Positions 9,152-18,894 are shown, numbered from the stretch's first letter. The stretch is DNA of 64,000 nt from Shewanella amazonensis SB2B (GCF_000015245.1 NC_008700.1:60001-124000), one strand, 5' to 3'. Translations and numbers: made by a program. Notes: generated by a model from the letters alone, not told the origin.

Positions 9152-10345
9152 ATGTCGGAGTGCAAGCATCATCAGGTCATCATTATCGGCGCTGGAGCTG
9201 CGGGGCTTATGTGTGCCCTGACGGCAGGTTACCGTGGCCGGGATGTGCTGCTGCTGGACAACGCCAAGCAGCTTGGGCGTAAAATTCTTATCAGTGGCGG
9301 TGGGCGCTGTAACTTCACCAATCTGCAAACCCAGCCTTCGGCATATCTCTGTGCCAACCCACACTTTGTAAAATCGGCTCTGGCGCGCTTCACCCAGTGG
9401 GATTTTATTGCCATGGTGGAGCGCCACGGTATCGCCTATCACGAAAAGACCCTTGGGCAGCTGTTTTGCGATGAGTCGGCCAAAGAGATAGTGGAGATGC
9501 TGACCACGGAATGTGACTGGGCTGGCGTAAAGATTCAACTGCGCACCGAGGTGCTTACCGTGAGCAAAACGGAAACCGGCTTTGAACTGCACACCAGCGA
9601 AGGCCACTTCAGCTGCGAGTCTCTGGTGATTGCAACCGGCGGCTTGTCGATGCCAAAGCTTGGTGCGACCCCCTTCGGTTTCAAGCTGGCGCAGCAGTTT
9701 GGTTTGCGGGTGCTGCCTACGACCGCTGGCTTGGTGCCCTTTACCCTGCAGCCGGAAGACAAGAGCCACTTTGAGTGTCTGGCCGGGGTGAGTTTGCCGG
9801 TGACTGTTACCTCGGCTTCTGGCCAGTCCTTCTCAGAGGCGCTGCTATTTACTCACAGAGGGATTTCCGGGCCTGCCATATTGCAAATCTCTTCATACTG
9901 GAAACCGGGAGAAGCTGTGAGCATAGATCTGTTGCCCGGATTGAACTTTGTCGATTGGTACAAAACAATCAGTATTGAATCACCAAAATTGTCAATCAAG
10001 AATGCGCTATCTCGATTGCTGCCGAAACGGTTTGTGGAGCGGTTACAGGAAATAGGTGCCATTCCAGATAAGGCACTGAATCAGTTTTCCAAGGCGGAAG
10101 TGGAGGCCTTGGCGGACTATTTTGCCAACTGGTCCATCGCTCCAGGTGGCACTGAGGGTTATCGCACAGCCGAAGTGACTCTGGGGGGCGTCTGTACCGA
10201 TGAACTCTCTTCCAAAACGCTGGAAGCCAAGGCCTGCAAGGGGCTCTATTTCATTGGGGAAGTGGTTGATGTTACCGGCTGGCTCGGCGGCTACAATTTT
10301 CAATGGGCGTGGAGCTCAGGTCATGCTGCAGGGGAGGCTGTTTAA
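9152..10345 (+). CDS. NAD(P)/FAD-dependent oxidoreductase, HI0933/YhiN family
   Basis: A 397-residue flavoprotein of the HI0933/YhiN family. The N-terminal dinucleotide-binding motif IIIGAGAAGLMCA is followed by GRKILISGGGRCNFTN, the family hallmark, and the C-terminus carries GLYFIGEVVDVTGWLGGYNFQWAWSSG, the second FAD-contact block. The substrate is not established. I prefer ATG 9152 over 9131: the latter abuts the gpsA terminator T-run and has no ribosome-binding site, while GGGAG lies 10 nt before 9152. Confidence 0.9.
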   Translation: MSECKHHQVIIIGAGAAGLMCALTAGYRGRDVLLLDNAKQLGRKILISGGGRCNFTNLQTQPSAYLCANPHFVKSALARFTQWDFIAMVERHGIAYHEKTLGQLFCDESAKEIVEMLTTECDWAGVKIQLRTEVLTVSKTETGFELHTSEGHFSCESLVIATGGLSMPKLGATPFGFKLAQQFGLRVLPTTAGLVPFTLQPEDKSHFECLAGVSLPVTVTSASGQSFSEALLFTHRGISGPAILQISSYWKPGEAVSIDLLPGLNFVDWYKTISIESPKLSIKNALSRLLPKRFVERLQEIGAIPDKALNQFSKAEVEALADYFANWSIAPGGTEGYRTAEVTLGGVCTDELSSKTLEAKACKGLYFIGEVVDVTGWLGGYNFQWAWSSGHAAGEAV

Positions 10346-10911
10346 CAGTCTTCCGTTTTACGTTTTTACCTTTCCGGCCACTGGCAAGCTGCGAGGCCTC
10401 TCATAGGGTTGTGATGGCTTTGCGTTGTCTGTGTGTTGCCCACTGAGGCTTGAAGGTGCCCCTGCTGAATGGGGCCAAGCCCAACATGCTCACCTTAATC
10501 ACCTCTGCCACAAGTGATTCAGCAAACTGATGAAAACAGGTAAGCGGTGTCGCGGGGCTTTGCTTTTTTCAATTCTTACCACCTGATTTACAACATTAAA
10601 TTCTTTAGTTACTCCGCGCTGGCGGATTCAGTGAGGGCTGAATTCCTTGAAAGCTTAGGTGTGATTCCTCGTCTTCTGAAACTTACTCCCTATTGCTTCT
10701 GACTCTGCTCGGGCTGCTTTCCTTTTTACTGTTCTTCTGAGCGCTGGCGTTATATGACTATGCATTTAGCCATGCCTTCGCTGTGGTAATACGTCGGGAG
10801 TTGGCATTTTCCCAATAAAATAAAGGCGTTTACCCATAGGGTTCTGTATCTGCTGCTACACTTTTTCAGACAGGGAGTAACAGGGATGCAGCTCAGGAGC
10901 AGACAGTTGAG
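10346..10911. other. 566-bp intergenic region without a recognisable gene
   Basis: No ORF here looks like a gene. A short GCCCC...GGGGC inverted repeat occurs near 10458-10475 but without a T-run. The region just before 10912 must hold the promoter of the REC-GGDEF gene and possibly a long leader; I cannot point to clear -35/-10 boxes. Confidence 0.4.
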
Positions 10912-11829
10912 ATGATGGAGCCTTACACAGTACTCGTCGTTGACGATGTTAAAACCAACCTGATGATAATGGGCCAAAGTCTCAAGGGACTTTACCAAAT
11001 TCTCGAGGCAAGTAGCGGCGCCCAATGCCTGAAGCTCGCCCGCAGCGAGCCTCAGCCCGATCTGATTTTGTTGGACGTGGTAATGCCTGACCTCGATGGT
11101 TATGAGGTTTGCAGAGCGCTAAAGAGCGACCCCGCAACCGCTGAGATCCCCATCATTTTCGTGACCGGCAAAGACTCTGATGAAGATGAGCAGTATGGGC
11201 TGGAGCTCGGTGCCGTCGATTACATCACCAAGCCAATCAGACCGGCCATAGTGCGCGCCCGGGTCTGCGCCCACATACAGCTCAAGCAGCAGCGAGACAG
11301 GTTGCAGTCAATGGCGATGCACGACCAACTCACCGGGCTATATAACCGTCACTTTTTGATTGAATGCGCATCACAACGTTTGGCCAGGGTGGCACGCCAT
11401 CGTAATCCCATGACGCTGGTGTTAATGGATGTGGACCATTTCAAGCGGGTAAACGATAACTATGGCCACCATGTTGGCGACAAGGTACTGATTGAGGTTG
11501 CCCGCTTGCTCAGCACCAACATGCGCCGGGAGGATGTCGTCGCCCGTTTAGGAGGGGAAGAGTTTGTGATGCTGATGGACTGTAGCCTCGATAATGCTGC
11601 TGCCAAGGTTGAGCATCTGAGACACCTGCTGGAGGCTTTAGAGCCAGACGGCATTAAAGTTACCGGCAGCTTTGGGTTGGTAGAGGCAAGCCCCTATAAC
11701 GCTGACTTCTCCCATTTGTTGGTGTTGGCCGATGATGGGGTGTATCGCGCCAAAACACAGGGACGAAACTGTGTTGTGTGTCACCGGGCTGAGGCGCCGG
11801 CCCTGCGGGGCAAGGTCTCGACTGATTAA
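10912..11829 (+). CDS. Response regulator with diguanylate cyclase (GGDEF) output
   Basis: A 305-residue two-domain protein. The receiver domain (about 5-122) has the phospho-acceptor Asp55 (LILLDVVMPDLDG) and conserved Lys (DYITKPI). The GGDEF domain (about 140-295) has an intact active site, GGEEF at 214-218, and an inhibitory RxxD site (RRED, five residues before GGEEF). It should make c-di-GMP when phosphorylated, with product feedback. It is followed after 14 nt by the substrate-binding lipoprotein and then the hybrid kinase, its likely cognate sensor. Confidence 0.95.
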   Translation: MMEPYTVLVVDDVKTNLMIMGQSLKGLYQILEASSGAQCLKLARSEPQPDLILLDVVMPDLDGYEVCRALKSDPATAEIPIIFVTGKDSDEDEQYGLELGAVDYITKPIRPAIVRARVCAHIQLKQQRDRLQSMAMHDQLTGLYNRHFLIECASQRLARVARHRNPMTLVLMDVDHFKRVNDNYGHHVGDKVLIEVARLLSTNMRREDVVARLGGEEFVMLMDCSLDNAAAKVEHLRHLLEALEPDGIKVTGSFGLVEASPYNADFSHLLVLADDGVYRAKTQGRNCVVCHRAEAPALRGKVSTD

Positions 11830-11843
11830 CGGGGTGCCAAGGC

Positions 11844-12794
11844 ATGGGAAGAATTTGTCTGTTGCTGATGATCGCTCTGCTGTTTTGTGGTTGCAGTGAG
11901 CCCAAGGAAAAAATCATCATCGCCATCAATCCCTGGCCGGGATACGAGGTGCTTTACCTGGCTCAGCAACAAGGCTTTTATGAGGCTGCGGGGCTCAATG
12001 TGGGATTTGTCCAGGTGGCGACTCTGTCTGATGCCCAGCGCGCCTATCTGTCCGGTAGGGTTGCTGGTTTTACCAGCACCATGATTGAGGCAGTCCAGGT
12101 TGAGGCGTTTGGAGGTAAACGGGTCAAAGTAGTATTGGCTGCAGACTACTCTGATGGTGGCGATGTGATACTCGCCAAAACAGAGTATGGCGATATTCCT
12201 TCTTTAAAAGGCAAAACCATAGGCTGTGAGGTGAGCTCGCTGGGAATTTTTATCCTCGCTAGGGCCCTGGCGGCCAATGGCCTGACATTGGATGACGTCA
12301 CTGTGATGAATGTTGAGCAGGGTGATGGTCCCCGCCACTTGCAGCTTGGCCTTATCGACGCCATGGTTACCTATCCGCCTTATTCTCTGGCCGCCATGAA
12401 GCAAGAGGGGGTGCATCAGGTGTTTTCTACCAAGGAGATCCCCGGCGAGATACTCGATACTTTGTCGATTTCCGCCGAAACGCTTGCCCGTCACCCAGAC
12501 TTTGTTCCCAAGCTCAGAGTGGTATGGCAGCAGGCACTGGACTACGTTCAAGAGCATCCCACTGAAGCGATAGCCATTATGGCACGGCGAGAAGGCATCC
12601 CCCCCGAAGAGTTCAGGCAAGTACTCAATGATATCCATTTGTTGAATACCAAAGAAAATCAGGTGATGTTCGATGACATTGCCGGATTGGAAAACATGGC
12701 AAGATCCGTGTGCACTACGTTAAGGAGGATTGATGTGCTGGAGAGTGATTGTAGCCACGTTATTGGAATGTTTGATATTGCCGGGAGCCGTTGA
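11844..12794 (+). CDS. Periplasmic substrate-binding lipoprotein, NMT1/SsuA-like
   Basis: A 316-residue protein with a lipoprotein signal ending in LLFCGC (Cys17) and an NMT1/THI5-like (SsuA/TauA-type) binding fold: AINPWPGYEVLYLAQQQGFYEAAGL near the N-terminus, then GFTSTMIEAV, LKGKTIGCEVSSLGIFILARAL and MVTYPPYSL. Such proteins normally feed ABC importers of sulfonates or pyrimidine precursors, but no permease or ATPase gene is adjacent. Its stop codon overlaps the start of a hybrid histidine kinase by 1 nt, so it probably presents a ligand to that sensor. The ligand is unknown. Confidence 0.85.
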   Translation: MGRICLLLMIALLFCGCSEPKEKIIIAINPWPGYEVLYLAQQQGFYEAAGLNVGFVQVATLSDAQRAYLSGRVAGFTSTMIEAVQVEAFGGKRVKVVLAADYSDGGDVILAKTEYGDIPSLKGKTIGCEVSSLGIFILARALAANGLTLDDVTVMNVEQGDGPRHLQLGLIDAMVTYPPYSLAAMKQEGVHQVFSTKEIPGEILDTLSISAETLARHPDFVPKLRVVWQQALDYVQEHPTEAIAIMARREGIPPEEFRQVLNDIHLLNTKENQVMFDDIAGLENMARSVCTTLRRIDVLESDCSHVIGMFDIAGSR

Positions 12795-15700
12795 TGAAGT
12801 GGCTTGGCGGCGGCAAGAGTTTGGGTTACAAGCTGAATATGGCTACGGCGTTACTTGCCATAGGCGTGTGTTTGCTGGTGGGACTCTATTATCAAAACGA
12901 TGTCAGTGAACGAATTCGGGACGTTGCGCGACACGAGATGGCCGACTTGGTCAATAGTCTTAATCTGGCGCTTGAAACCAAAGCCAATCGCAGCGATGTG
13001 CAGCGTGTAATGGGAGCGTTATCAACCAAGGAGTCCATTCGCCGTATCAGTCTCATCGAAGGCGAAAAAATTACCGCCGATAATCACGCTCAACATATTG
13101 GCCGCACAGTGGCCGAAAGTTTTGGCAGCCAGGTTCAACAACTCATCCGTAACACTCGCACCAAAAACAGCGACGATCCCTTTTTGGAAAAAGACGGTGT
13201 AATCCACCAAACAGCACTCCTGTACCTTATCTCCCCCGAGCGTCAGCGACTGAGACCGTTTGTGCTTTATGTTGCTTATGATCCCGCCGCCCTTGAACAG
13301 GCCGCGCAAAAGGGATTTATGGAGTTCATCCTGATCCAGTCGTTGGGCTTTATGTTGTTGCTGTTCATCAACACCCTGGTGCAACAGAAGGTAGTACTCG
13401 GGCCCATTAATGCCATTCGGCGTCAGATAGAGGCCGATCCCCAATCGGAACTTGCGCTCAAAGCCGACGATGAGTTGGGCCTGCTGGTTGAAAGCTACAA
13501 TGCCTCAATTCGTCAGCGCATAATGCAGGCCAAAGAGCTGGAGGATTCGCGCCGTTACATAGACACAGTCATTAATGTTATTCCGGTCCAACTGGCGTAT
13601 GTGGATGCCTCACGCTGCTACCGTTTTATCAATCGTCGTTATTTGGTTTGGCTGGGCAAAAGTGAAGCTGAGGTTTTGGGCCGCTCAGTGACAGACGTGT
13701 TGCCCCCACCGGTCGAAGAGTTGATAGTGCCTTATCAATTGAGAGCGCTGCAGGGGAATCAGCAAGTATTCGATGCCGAGTTTGACGACAAATACTTTCA
13801 GGCAACCTATGTTCCGGATGTGACCAATGATGGCGAAGTGGTGGGATTTTTTGCCTGTGTGGAAGACCTGACGCCCATCAAAGCCAACGAGCGTAAAATT
13901 GAATCTTATGCGTTGGAGTTGGAGCATAAAAACGCCGATTTAGTCGAGGCACGGGAAAAAGCCGAGGCGGCATCCAGGATCAAAGCGGATTTTCTCGCGT
14001 GCATGAGCCATGAAATACGCACACCCATGAATGGCGTGCTTGGTATCCTCTCTTTGCTGGAGAAAACCGAGCTGTCGATTCAGCAAAAACATTATTTGGA
14101 TGTGGCTTCTACCAGCGCCGAATCGTTACTGACCCTGCTCAACGATATTCTCGACTTTTCCAAGATCGAATCAGGTAAGTTTGAAATTGATGAGGTGCCA
14201 TTCGATCTTATTCAGTTACTGGATGACTTTATCCAGCCCTTTGCGATTCGGGCCGAAGCCAAAGGGTTGAAGCTGTTGCTGGACATTTCCGGTATCCATC
14301 TGCGTTGGGTGCGAGGTGACCCCGGCAGGATCAGACAGGTGTTGGTCAATTTGGTGAGTAATGCCATTAAGTTTACTGAGGTCGGCTGGATAGCCGTGCG
14401 GGTGCAGGCGTCTGAAGATACTGCAAACGGCGTGTCACTGATGGTGAGTATTGAAGACACGGGGATTGGGATATCCAAGGACAAGCAGGAAGTACTGTTC
14501 TCGCCCTTTACCCAAGCCGACTCTACGACTACCCGCCATTTCGGTGGTACCGGACTTGGGCTTTCAATTGCCAAACGTTTGTGTGAACTCATGGATGGCG
14601 ATATTCGGGTCATCAGTGCTGAAGATGCCGGCAGTACCTTCAAGTTCCATTTACGGCTTAAGTCCGAGGCGGCTTCAGGTGCCGAGTGGCCGCCTGCGCT
14701 GAATTGCCGCGCACCTTTGCTCGCGGGCGAGCTTGGTGCTTCTGAGCGAATGTTGTTCGAATTACTCGATTCATGGCAGTTAAGGCCAGCACTTCTGGAA
14801 TCCAATACGGAGTTGGCACAAACGCCGGCGCTGGCGGCTGCGGATTGGCTCATTTATTCGGTACCAGAGCACCTGGTGTCTATCACACAAGAGCTGCAAA
14901 AGATGGCGGCATTCGCCACCGAAAAAGGGCTTAAGTTTTTAGCCATCATTTCCCACAGACAACAGATTGGATTGGCCCCCACAATCTTAAGCAGTTGCCA
15001 CTATCTGTGTCGGCCTATGCAGGCACTTAAGCTGGTGGACATATTAAGCGATAGTGATGGCAACGACGTGGTGTTGCCGGATGACACACAAAGCCAGCTC
15101 AACGATTCAGCCCAGATACTGCTGGTGGAAGATAATAAGGTGAATCAGATGGTCGCTCTGGGCATGCTCAGAAACCTTGGGCTTAAGCATGTGGAAGTGG
15201 TCACCAACGGTTTGCAGGCACTTGCGGCACTGCAACATCGGCAATACGACCTTATTTTGATGGATTGCCTGATGCCGGAAATGGATGGCTATCAGGCCAC
15301 CCAAGCAATTAGAAAAGGTGAGGCTGGACAGAAACATAAAGATATCAAAATCGTCGCTATGACAGCCAATGCCATGAAAGGCGACCGGGAAACCTGCCTT
15401 GAGGCAGGTATGAATGATTATATCGCCAAGCCACTACACCAAGCGGAGGTTGCCAGGGTGCTCGAGCGCTATATTCCCCTCGACAGCACATCCTGTGCAC
15501 CGTCAAACCCTTTGTCGGCAGACACCTTATTGTTTGACCGTCACTGTGCCCTTGAGCTGATGTCTGGTGATAGCGAGCTGCTGGGTGATATCCTCAAGGT
15601 GTTTGCCGAAGAAATGGCCGTGTATCTCGAGGCGTTTGAGAGCGCCATGGGCCGCAGGGACTTCGCAGCGGTGCGCACTGCCGTACACGCCATCAAGGGG

Positions 15701-15859
15701 GCTGCGGGCAATCTGTGTATGTCGCCGTTGGCCGGGGTCGCCAAAGAAATGGAAATGGCCGCCCGCCGCCTGGATTGGGTGTACCTGGAGGCGCATCAGG
15801 CGGAATTTATCGACGTATTACGACGTACACTGGAACAAAGCCAATTGCCGACAGCATAA
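12794..15859 (+). CDS. Hybrid sensor histidine kinase (PAS-HisKA-HATPase-REC-HPt)
   Basis: A 1021-residue membrane sensor. Order: TM1 (about 12-33), periplasmic region (about 34-172), TM2 (about 175-195), HAMP-like linker (to about 245), PAS (about 250-365), HisKA with His406 (CMSHEIRTPMNG), HATPase with DTGIGI and GGTGLGL, a degenerate region, REC with Asp824 (LILMDCLMPEMDG) and C-terminal HPt with His965 (AVHAIKGAAGN). This gives a full His-Asp-His relay. I chose ATG 12794, which overlaps the preceding stop (TGATG); a TTG one codon upstream is possible. It likely phosphorylates the REC-GGDEF protein upstream. Confidence 0.95.
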   Translation: MKWLGGGKSLGYKLNMATALLAIGVCLLVGLYYQNDVSERIRDVARHEMADLVNSLNLALETKANRSDVQRVMGALSTKESIRRISLIEGEKITADNHAQHIGRTVAESFGSQVQQLIRNTRTKNSDDPFLEKDGVIHQTALLYLISPERQRLRPFVLYVAYDPAALEQAAQKGFMEFILIQSLGFMLLLFINTLVQQKVVLGPINAIRRQIEADPQSELALKADDELGLLVESYNASIRQRIMQAKELEDSRRYIDTVINVIPVQLAYVDASRCYRFINRRYLVWLGKSEAEVLGRSVTDVLPPPVEELIVPYQLRALQGNQQVFDAEFDDKYFQATYVPDVTNDGEVVGFFACVEDLTPIKANERKIESYALELEHKNADLVEAREKAEAASRIKADFLACMSHEIRTPMNGVLGILSLLEKTELSIQQKHYLDVASTSAESLLTLLNDILDFSKIESGKFEIDEVPFDLIQLLDDFIQPFAIRAEAKGLKLLLDISGIHLRWVRGDPGRIRQVLVNLVSNAIKFTEVGWIAVRVQASEDTANGVSLMVSIEDTGIGISKDKQEVLFSPFTQADSTTTRHFGGTGLGLSIAKRLCELMDGDIRVISAEDAGSTFKFHLRLKSEAASGAEWPPALNCRAPLLAGELGASERMLFELLDSWQLRPALLESNTELAQTPALAAADWLIYSVPEHLVSITQELQKMAAFATEKGLKFLAIISHRQQIGLAPTILSSCHYLCRPMQALKLVDILSDSDGNDVVLPDDTQSQLNDSAQILLVEDNKVNQMVALGMLRNLGLKHVEVVTNGLQALAALQHRQYDLILMDCLMPEMDGYQATQAIRKGEAGQKHKDIKIVAMTANAMKGDRETCLEAGMNDYIAKPLHQAEVARVLERYIPLDSTSCAPSNPLSADTLLFDRHCALELMSGDSELLGDILKVFAEEMAVYLEAFESAMGRRDFAAVRTAVHAIKGAAGNLCMSPLAGVAKEMEMAARRLDWVYLEAHQAEFIDVLRRTLEQSQLPTA

Positions 15860-15975
15860 TTTGACCATGGTCGTCTTATTTGGCGAAGAAACTTGGGTGT
15901 GCCGGTGAATATGTTATTTTAGGCAACTGTTAAGTTGCCGTACCGGCAGCCATTTCTCGCCAGAAGGAAGCTCTC

Positions 15976-16506
15976 ATGGCCAAAGCCAAAATCGGGATTG
16001 TTACCGTCAGTGACCGCGCAAGCGCCGGCATTTACGAAGACCTGTCGGGTCACGCCATTATTGAAACCCTCAATGCCTATCTGACCAGCGAATGGGAAAG
16101 CCTGTATCGTGTGATACCGGACGAGCAGGCCGACATAGAGGCGACTCTGATTGACCTGGCAGACAATGAGGGTTGCTGCCTGATTGTCACCACCGGTGGA
16201 ACCGGCCCCGCAAAACGGGATGTGACACCGGAGGCCACCGAGGCCGTGTGTCATCGCATGATGCCGGGTTTTGGTGAGCTGATGCGGGCCGAATCGCTGA
16301 AATTTGTACCCACAGCTATTTTGTCACGGCAAACGGCAGGTCTGCGGGATGACACGCTGATAGTGAATCTGCCCGGCAAGCCCAAGTCCATTCGTGAATG
16401 CCTGGATGCGGTGTTTCCGGCCATTCCTTACTGTATTGACTTGATGGACGGTCCTTTCCTGGAATGCGATGAGTCAGTTATCAAGCCATTCCGCCCTAAA
16501 AAGTAG
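15976..16506 (+). CDS. mogA: Molybdopterin adenylyltransferase MogA
   Basis: A 176-residue MogA that adenylylates molybdopterin before molybdenum insertion. The core signatures are clear: KIGIVTVSDRASAGIYEDLSG at the N-terminus, TTGGTGPAKRDVTPEAT in the middle, and NLPGKPKSIRECLDAVFPAIPYCIDL near the C-terminus. AGAAGGAAG precedes the ATG. The next gene starts 13 nt after the stop. Confidence 0.97.
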   Translation: MAKAKIGIVTVSDRASAGIYEDLSGHAIIETLNAYLTSEWESLYRVIPDEQADIEATLIDLADNEGCCLIVTTGGTGPAKRDVTPEATEAVCHRMMPGFGELMRAESLKFVPTAILSRQTAGLRDDTLIVNLPGKPKSIRECLDAVFPAIPYCIDLMDGPFLECDESVIKPFRPKK

Positions 16507-16519
16507 GCGATTAGGGCAA

Positions 16520-16999
16520 ATGAATACTGCCATGGTCAGGAGAGTCGCATGCATGCTGCTGGCCATGGTGGTGATTGGCTGCAGCTCCCGCCCCGAGCGA
16601 GCGCCGCCTGAGGCGATACAGGTAAGTCAGCCGCTGTCTCAAGCGCGGCTCCTCGCGTTCTACAGTGAATGGCAGGGCGTGCCTTATCGCCTTGGCGGCA
16701 TGAATAAGCGCGGTATCGATTGCTCCGCTTTCAGCTTTTTGGTTTATCGTGACCTTGCCGGATTGAGTCTGCCCCGCACGGTCGAGGATCAACTGGCCCT
16801 GGGGCGCAGGGTATCAGAGGATGAGATACAAAGTGGCGACCTGGTGTTTTTTAAAACCGGCTGGACACTGTGGCACGTTGGGGTTTCTCTTGGGGACAGG
16901 CGCTTTGTGCATGCATCGACCAGCCAGGGCGTGATAATTTCCACCCTCGATAACGGCTACTGGCAGCAAAAATTCCGCCAGATACGTCGATATCATTGA
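16520..16999 (+). CDS. NlpC/P60-family cell-wall peptidase, lipoprotein
   Basis: A 159-residue lipoprotein: signal with lipobox VIGC, then an NlpC/P60 domain. The catalytic Cys lies in RGIDCSAFSFLVYRD and the His in WHVGVSLGDRRFVHAS, with a further polar residue downstream. Family members cut peptide cross-links of peptidoglycan. I chose ATG 16520 because it gives the signal peptide directly; an ATG at 16469 overlaps mogA. Probably co-transcribed with mogA, though the functions are unrelated. Confidence 0.88.
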   Translation: MNTAMVRRVACMLLAMVVIGCSSRPERAPPEAIQVSQPLSQARLLAFYSEWQGVPYRLGGMNKRGIDCSAFSFLVYRDLAGLSLPRTVEDQLALGRRVSEDEIQSGDLVFFKTGWTLWHVGVSLGDRRFVHASTSQGVIISTLDNGYWQQKFRQIRRYH

Positions 17000-17042
17000 G
17001 AAGAACCAACACAAGACCAATTCCTTGGTCCCGGGAGAGATA

Positions 17043-17630
17043 TCAGGGCTGCGGAAAGCGGCAGCCAATGGCGAACGCCACCAAATCGCTTGGTGCCTCG
17101 GCGAGTAGATTCAGCGGCGTAGAGGAAATTATCAGCGGATGGTCGCTGCTCAGCTGGATGTCACCGATACTGACCTGGCCACTGCGCAGGAACACCCCGT
17201 AAACACTCGCGCCCGCTTCGGCAGCCTGATGCCAGCGCTGATGTTCAGCCAGTTGTTGCCGGCTTGCCAATTTCAGTCTTCCCTTGGGCACAAACAGGTT
17301 AAAGTCTTCCACCACAGCCGTTGTCAGTTCGGCATGCACACTCAAACCACCATCGAAGGCCCAGGGACTGCTATCGGCGTGCTGAACCCGGGCTTCGGAC
17401 AGAGCGTTGCCACTCAACTTCATGGCACCTTCCAATACAAGTAGCAGGCGATCGTAACCACTGAAATCACTGAATTGACCGGATTGTTCAACCCGGGCAC
17501 AGCTTAGACGGAATTCAAAGTCACGGGCAGCCAAACTGCTGCCTTTGGGGTGGATAAGCAGCTGAGTTGTGCTGCCACCGGCCCAATCATTGGTCACGAA
17601 ATCTTTGGCTGCCACCAGATGTATCGGCAT
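17043..17630 (-). CDS. hutD: HutD-family protein
   Basis: A 195-residue cupin-fold protein of the HutD/Ves family (MPIHLVAAKDFVTNDWAGGSTTQLLIHP; RLSCARVEQSGQFSDFSGYDRLLLVLEG). HutD is associated with histidine utilisation in many proteobacteria, perhaps sensing or limiting formiminoglutamate or urocanate; its exact activity is unsettled. Start chosen at 17630 with AGGA just upstream. It lies in a pbpG-GNAT-hutD run, 10 kb from hutI/hutC. Confidence 0.85.
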   Translation of the reverse strand: MPIHLVAAKDFVTNDWAGGSTTQLLIHPKGSSLAARDFEFRLSCARVEQSGQFSDFSGYDRLLLVLEGAMKLSGNALSEARVQHADSSPWAFDGGLSVHAELTTAVVEDFNLFVPKGRLKLASRQQLAEHQRWHQAAEAGASVYGVFLRSGQVSIGDIQLSSDHPLIISSTPLNLLAEAPSDLVAFAIGCRFPQP

Positions 17631-17653
17631 TGGGTTTCCTTCAACCGCATGTC

Positions 17654-17893
17654 TTAGAGGAATTTTTGAACGTACCAACAGCTGGCGTGAATGTCGAGCC
17701 CCTGCTTCCTGGCCCATTCCAGCCCGTAGCGGACCAGTTTTTCGGCCAGACCTTGCCCCCTGAGCTCAGGAGGAACGAAGGTGCGATTGAAGTCGATACA
17801 GTCACCCTGGCGGTGGTACTCCAGCCTGGCTTCCACGCCGTTGGCCGCTAATAAAAATACCTGATTGGTTTTATCGTGGATCACAGCATCCAT
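17654..17893 (-). CDS. Small GNAT-type N-acetyltransferase (YjdJ-like)
   Basis: A 79-residue protein of the compact GNAT family: VFLLAANGVEARLEYHRQGDCIDFNRTFVPPELRGQGLAEKLVRYGLEWARKQGLDIHASC. The acetyl-CoA-binding loop reads RGQGLAEKL. The ATG at 17893 has AAGGC upstream and begins 1 nt from the pbpG stop. The substrate is unknown; members of this short family act on small molecules or protein termini. Confidence 0.85.
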   Translation of the reverse strand: MDAVIHDKTNQVFLLAANGVEARLEYHRQGDCIDFNRTFVPPELRGQGLAEKLVRYGLEWARKQGLDIHASCWYVQKFL

Positions 17894-17894
17894 G

Positions 17895-18806
17895 TTATGC
17901 CTTGTTATTACGCTCACGCTTGCGTTGTTCTTTATAAGTTTTGGCGGAGTCAGGCAGTGGGCTGACTTTACCGGTTTCGAGCCATTTTTTCAGGCGTCCG
18001 GCATCGCCGAGGTGGGTTTGTTTACCGAAAGAGTCGAGCACCACAAAGGCCACATCCCGTTTGGCCATCTTGGTCAACATCACCAGGCAGTGTCCGGCGG
18101 CATCGGTGAAACCGGTTTTGGTTAAGCGAATGTCCCAATTGTCTTTGTTGACCAGTCGGTTGGTGTTGTAAAACGCCAAACTGTATCTGGGTTTGCCAAA
18201 GGTTACCGACTTACTTGGTGTCGAAGAGAGCTGGCCCAGTAGAGGGTAATCCTGCGCGGCCTTGAGCAGCTTCACCAAATCGGCGGCGGTAGACACGTTG
18301 TGTACCGACAATCCTGTGGGCTCAACAAAGCGGGTGTTGGTCATACCCAATGCCTTGGCCTTGGCATTCATCGCCTTCACAAAGGCCTGATATCCTCCGG
18401 GGTAATGATGGGCAAGGGTGGTGGCGGCGCGGTTTTCCGACGACATCAGGGTGAGCAACATGGCTTCTTTACGGCTCAGGGTGCTGCCAAGCCGGATGCG
18501 GGAAACGACGTTTTTCATCTCGGGGTTGTCTTTGACTTCAACCGCGATTTTTTCCCCGAGCGGGAGCTTGGCATCCAGGGTCACCATGGCAGTCATCAGC
18601 TTGGAGATCGAGGCAATAGGAACAACCTGATGGGGGTTACTGGCATAGAGCACTTCGTTGGTTTTGGTATCGACCAGGAGTGCACTGTATGAAGCCAGTT
18701 CCTGAGTGGGTTTGGCGTCTGATTTTACCGCGCCCTGAGCACTGGTCGCCGAGAGCAGGCCGAGCATCAGCAGAGGGCTGATGTACTTGAACAATTTGGA
18801 TTTCAT
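17895..18806 (-). CDS. pbpG: D-alanyl-D-alanine endopeptidase (penicillin-binding protein 7)
   Basis: A 303-residue periplasmic low-molecular-weight penicillin-binding protein. After the signal peptide (MKSKLFKYISPLLMLGLLSATSAQG) come the three serine-DD-peptidase motifs: SxxK as SISK, SxN as SSEN, and KTG as TKTGFT. It cuts D-Ala-meso-DAP cross-links. The start at 18806 sits at the signal peptide. GNAT and hutD genes follow in the same direction with almost no gap. Confidence 0.93.
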   Translation of the reverse strand: MKSKLFKYISPLLMLGLLSATSAQGAVKSDAKPTQELASYSALLVDTKTNEVLYASNPHQVVPIASISKLMTAMVTLDAKLPLGEKIAVEVKDNPEMKNVVSRIRLGSTLSRKEAMLLTLMSSENRAATTLAHHYPGGYQAFVKAMNAKAKALGMTNTRFVEPTGLSVHNVSTAADLVKLLKAAQDYPLLGQLSSTPSKSVTFGKPRYSLAFYNTNRLVNKDNWDIRLTKTGFTDAAGHCLVMLTKMAKRDVAFVVLDSFGKQTHLGDAGRLKKWLETGKVSPLPDSAKTYKEQRKRERNNKA

Positions 18807-18894
18807 GCGCAATGCCAATGATAAAGTGATTGTTTGCTTGCCGTCTGCGCGGCAATACCTCAAGTGTAATCAAGGGTGAGACAATCACAAGCCG

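Noticed and set aside
10750..11025. Minus-strand frame of 91 codons in the 566-bp gap
   Set aside because: Overlaps the start of the REC-GGDEF gene and shows no domain, signal peptide or ribosome-binding site.
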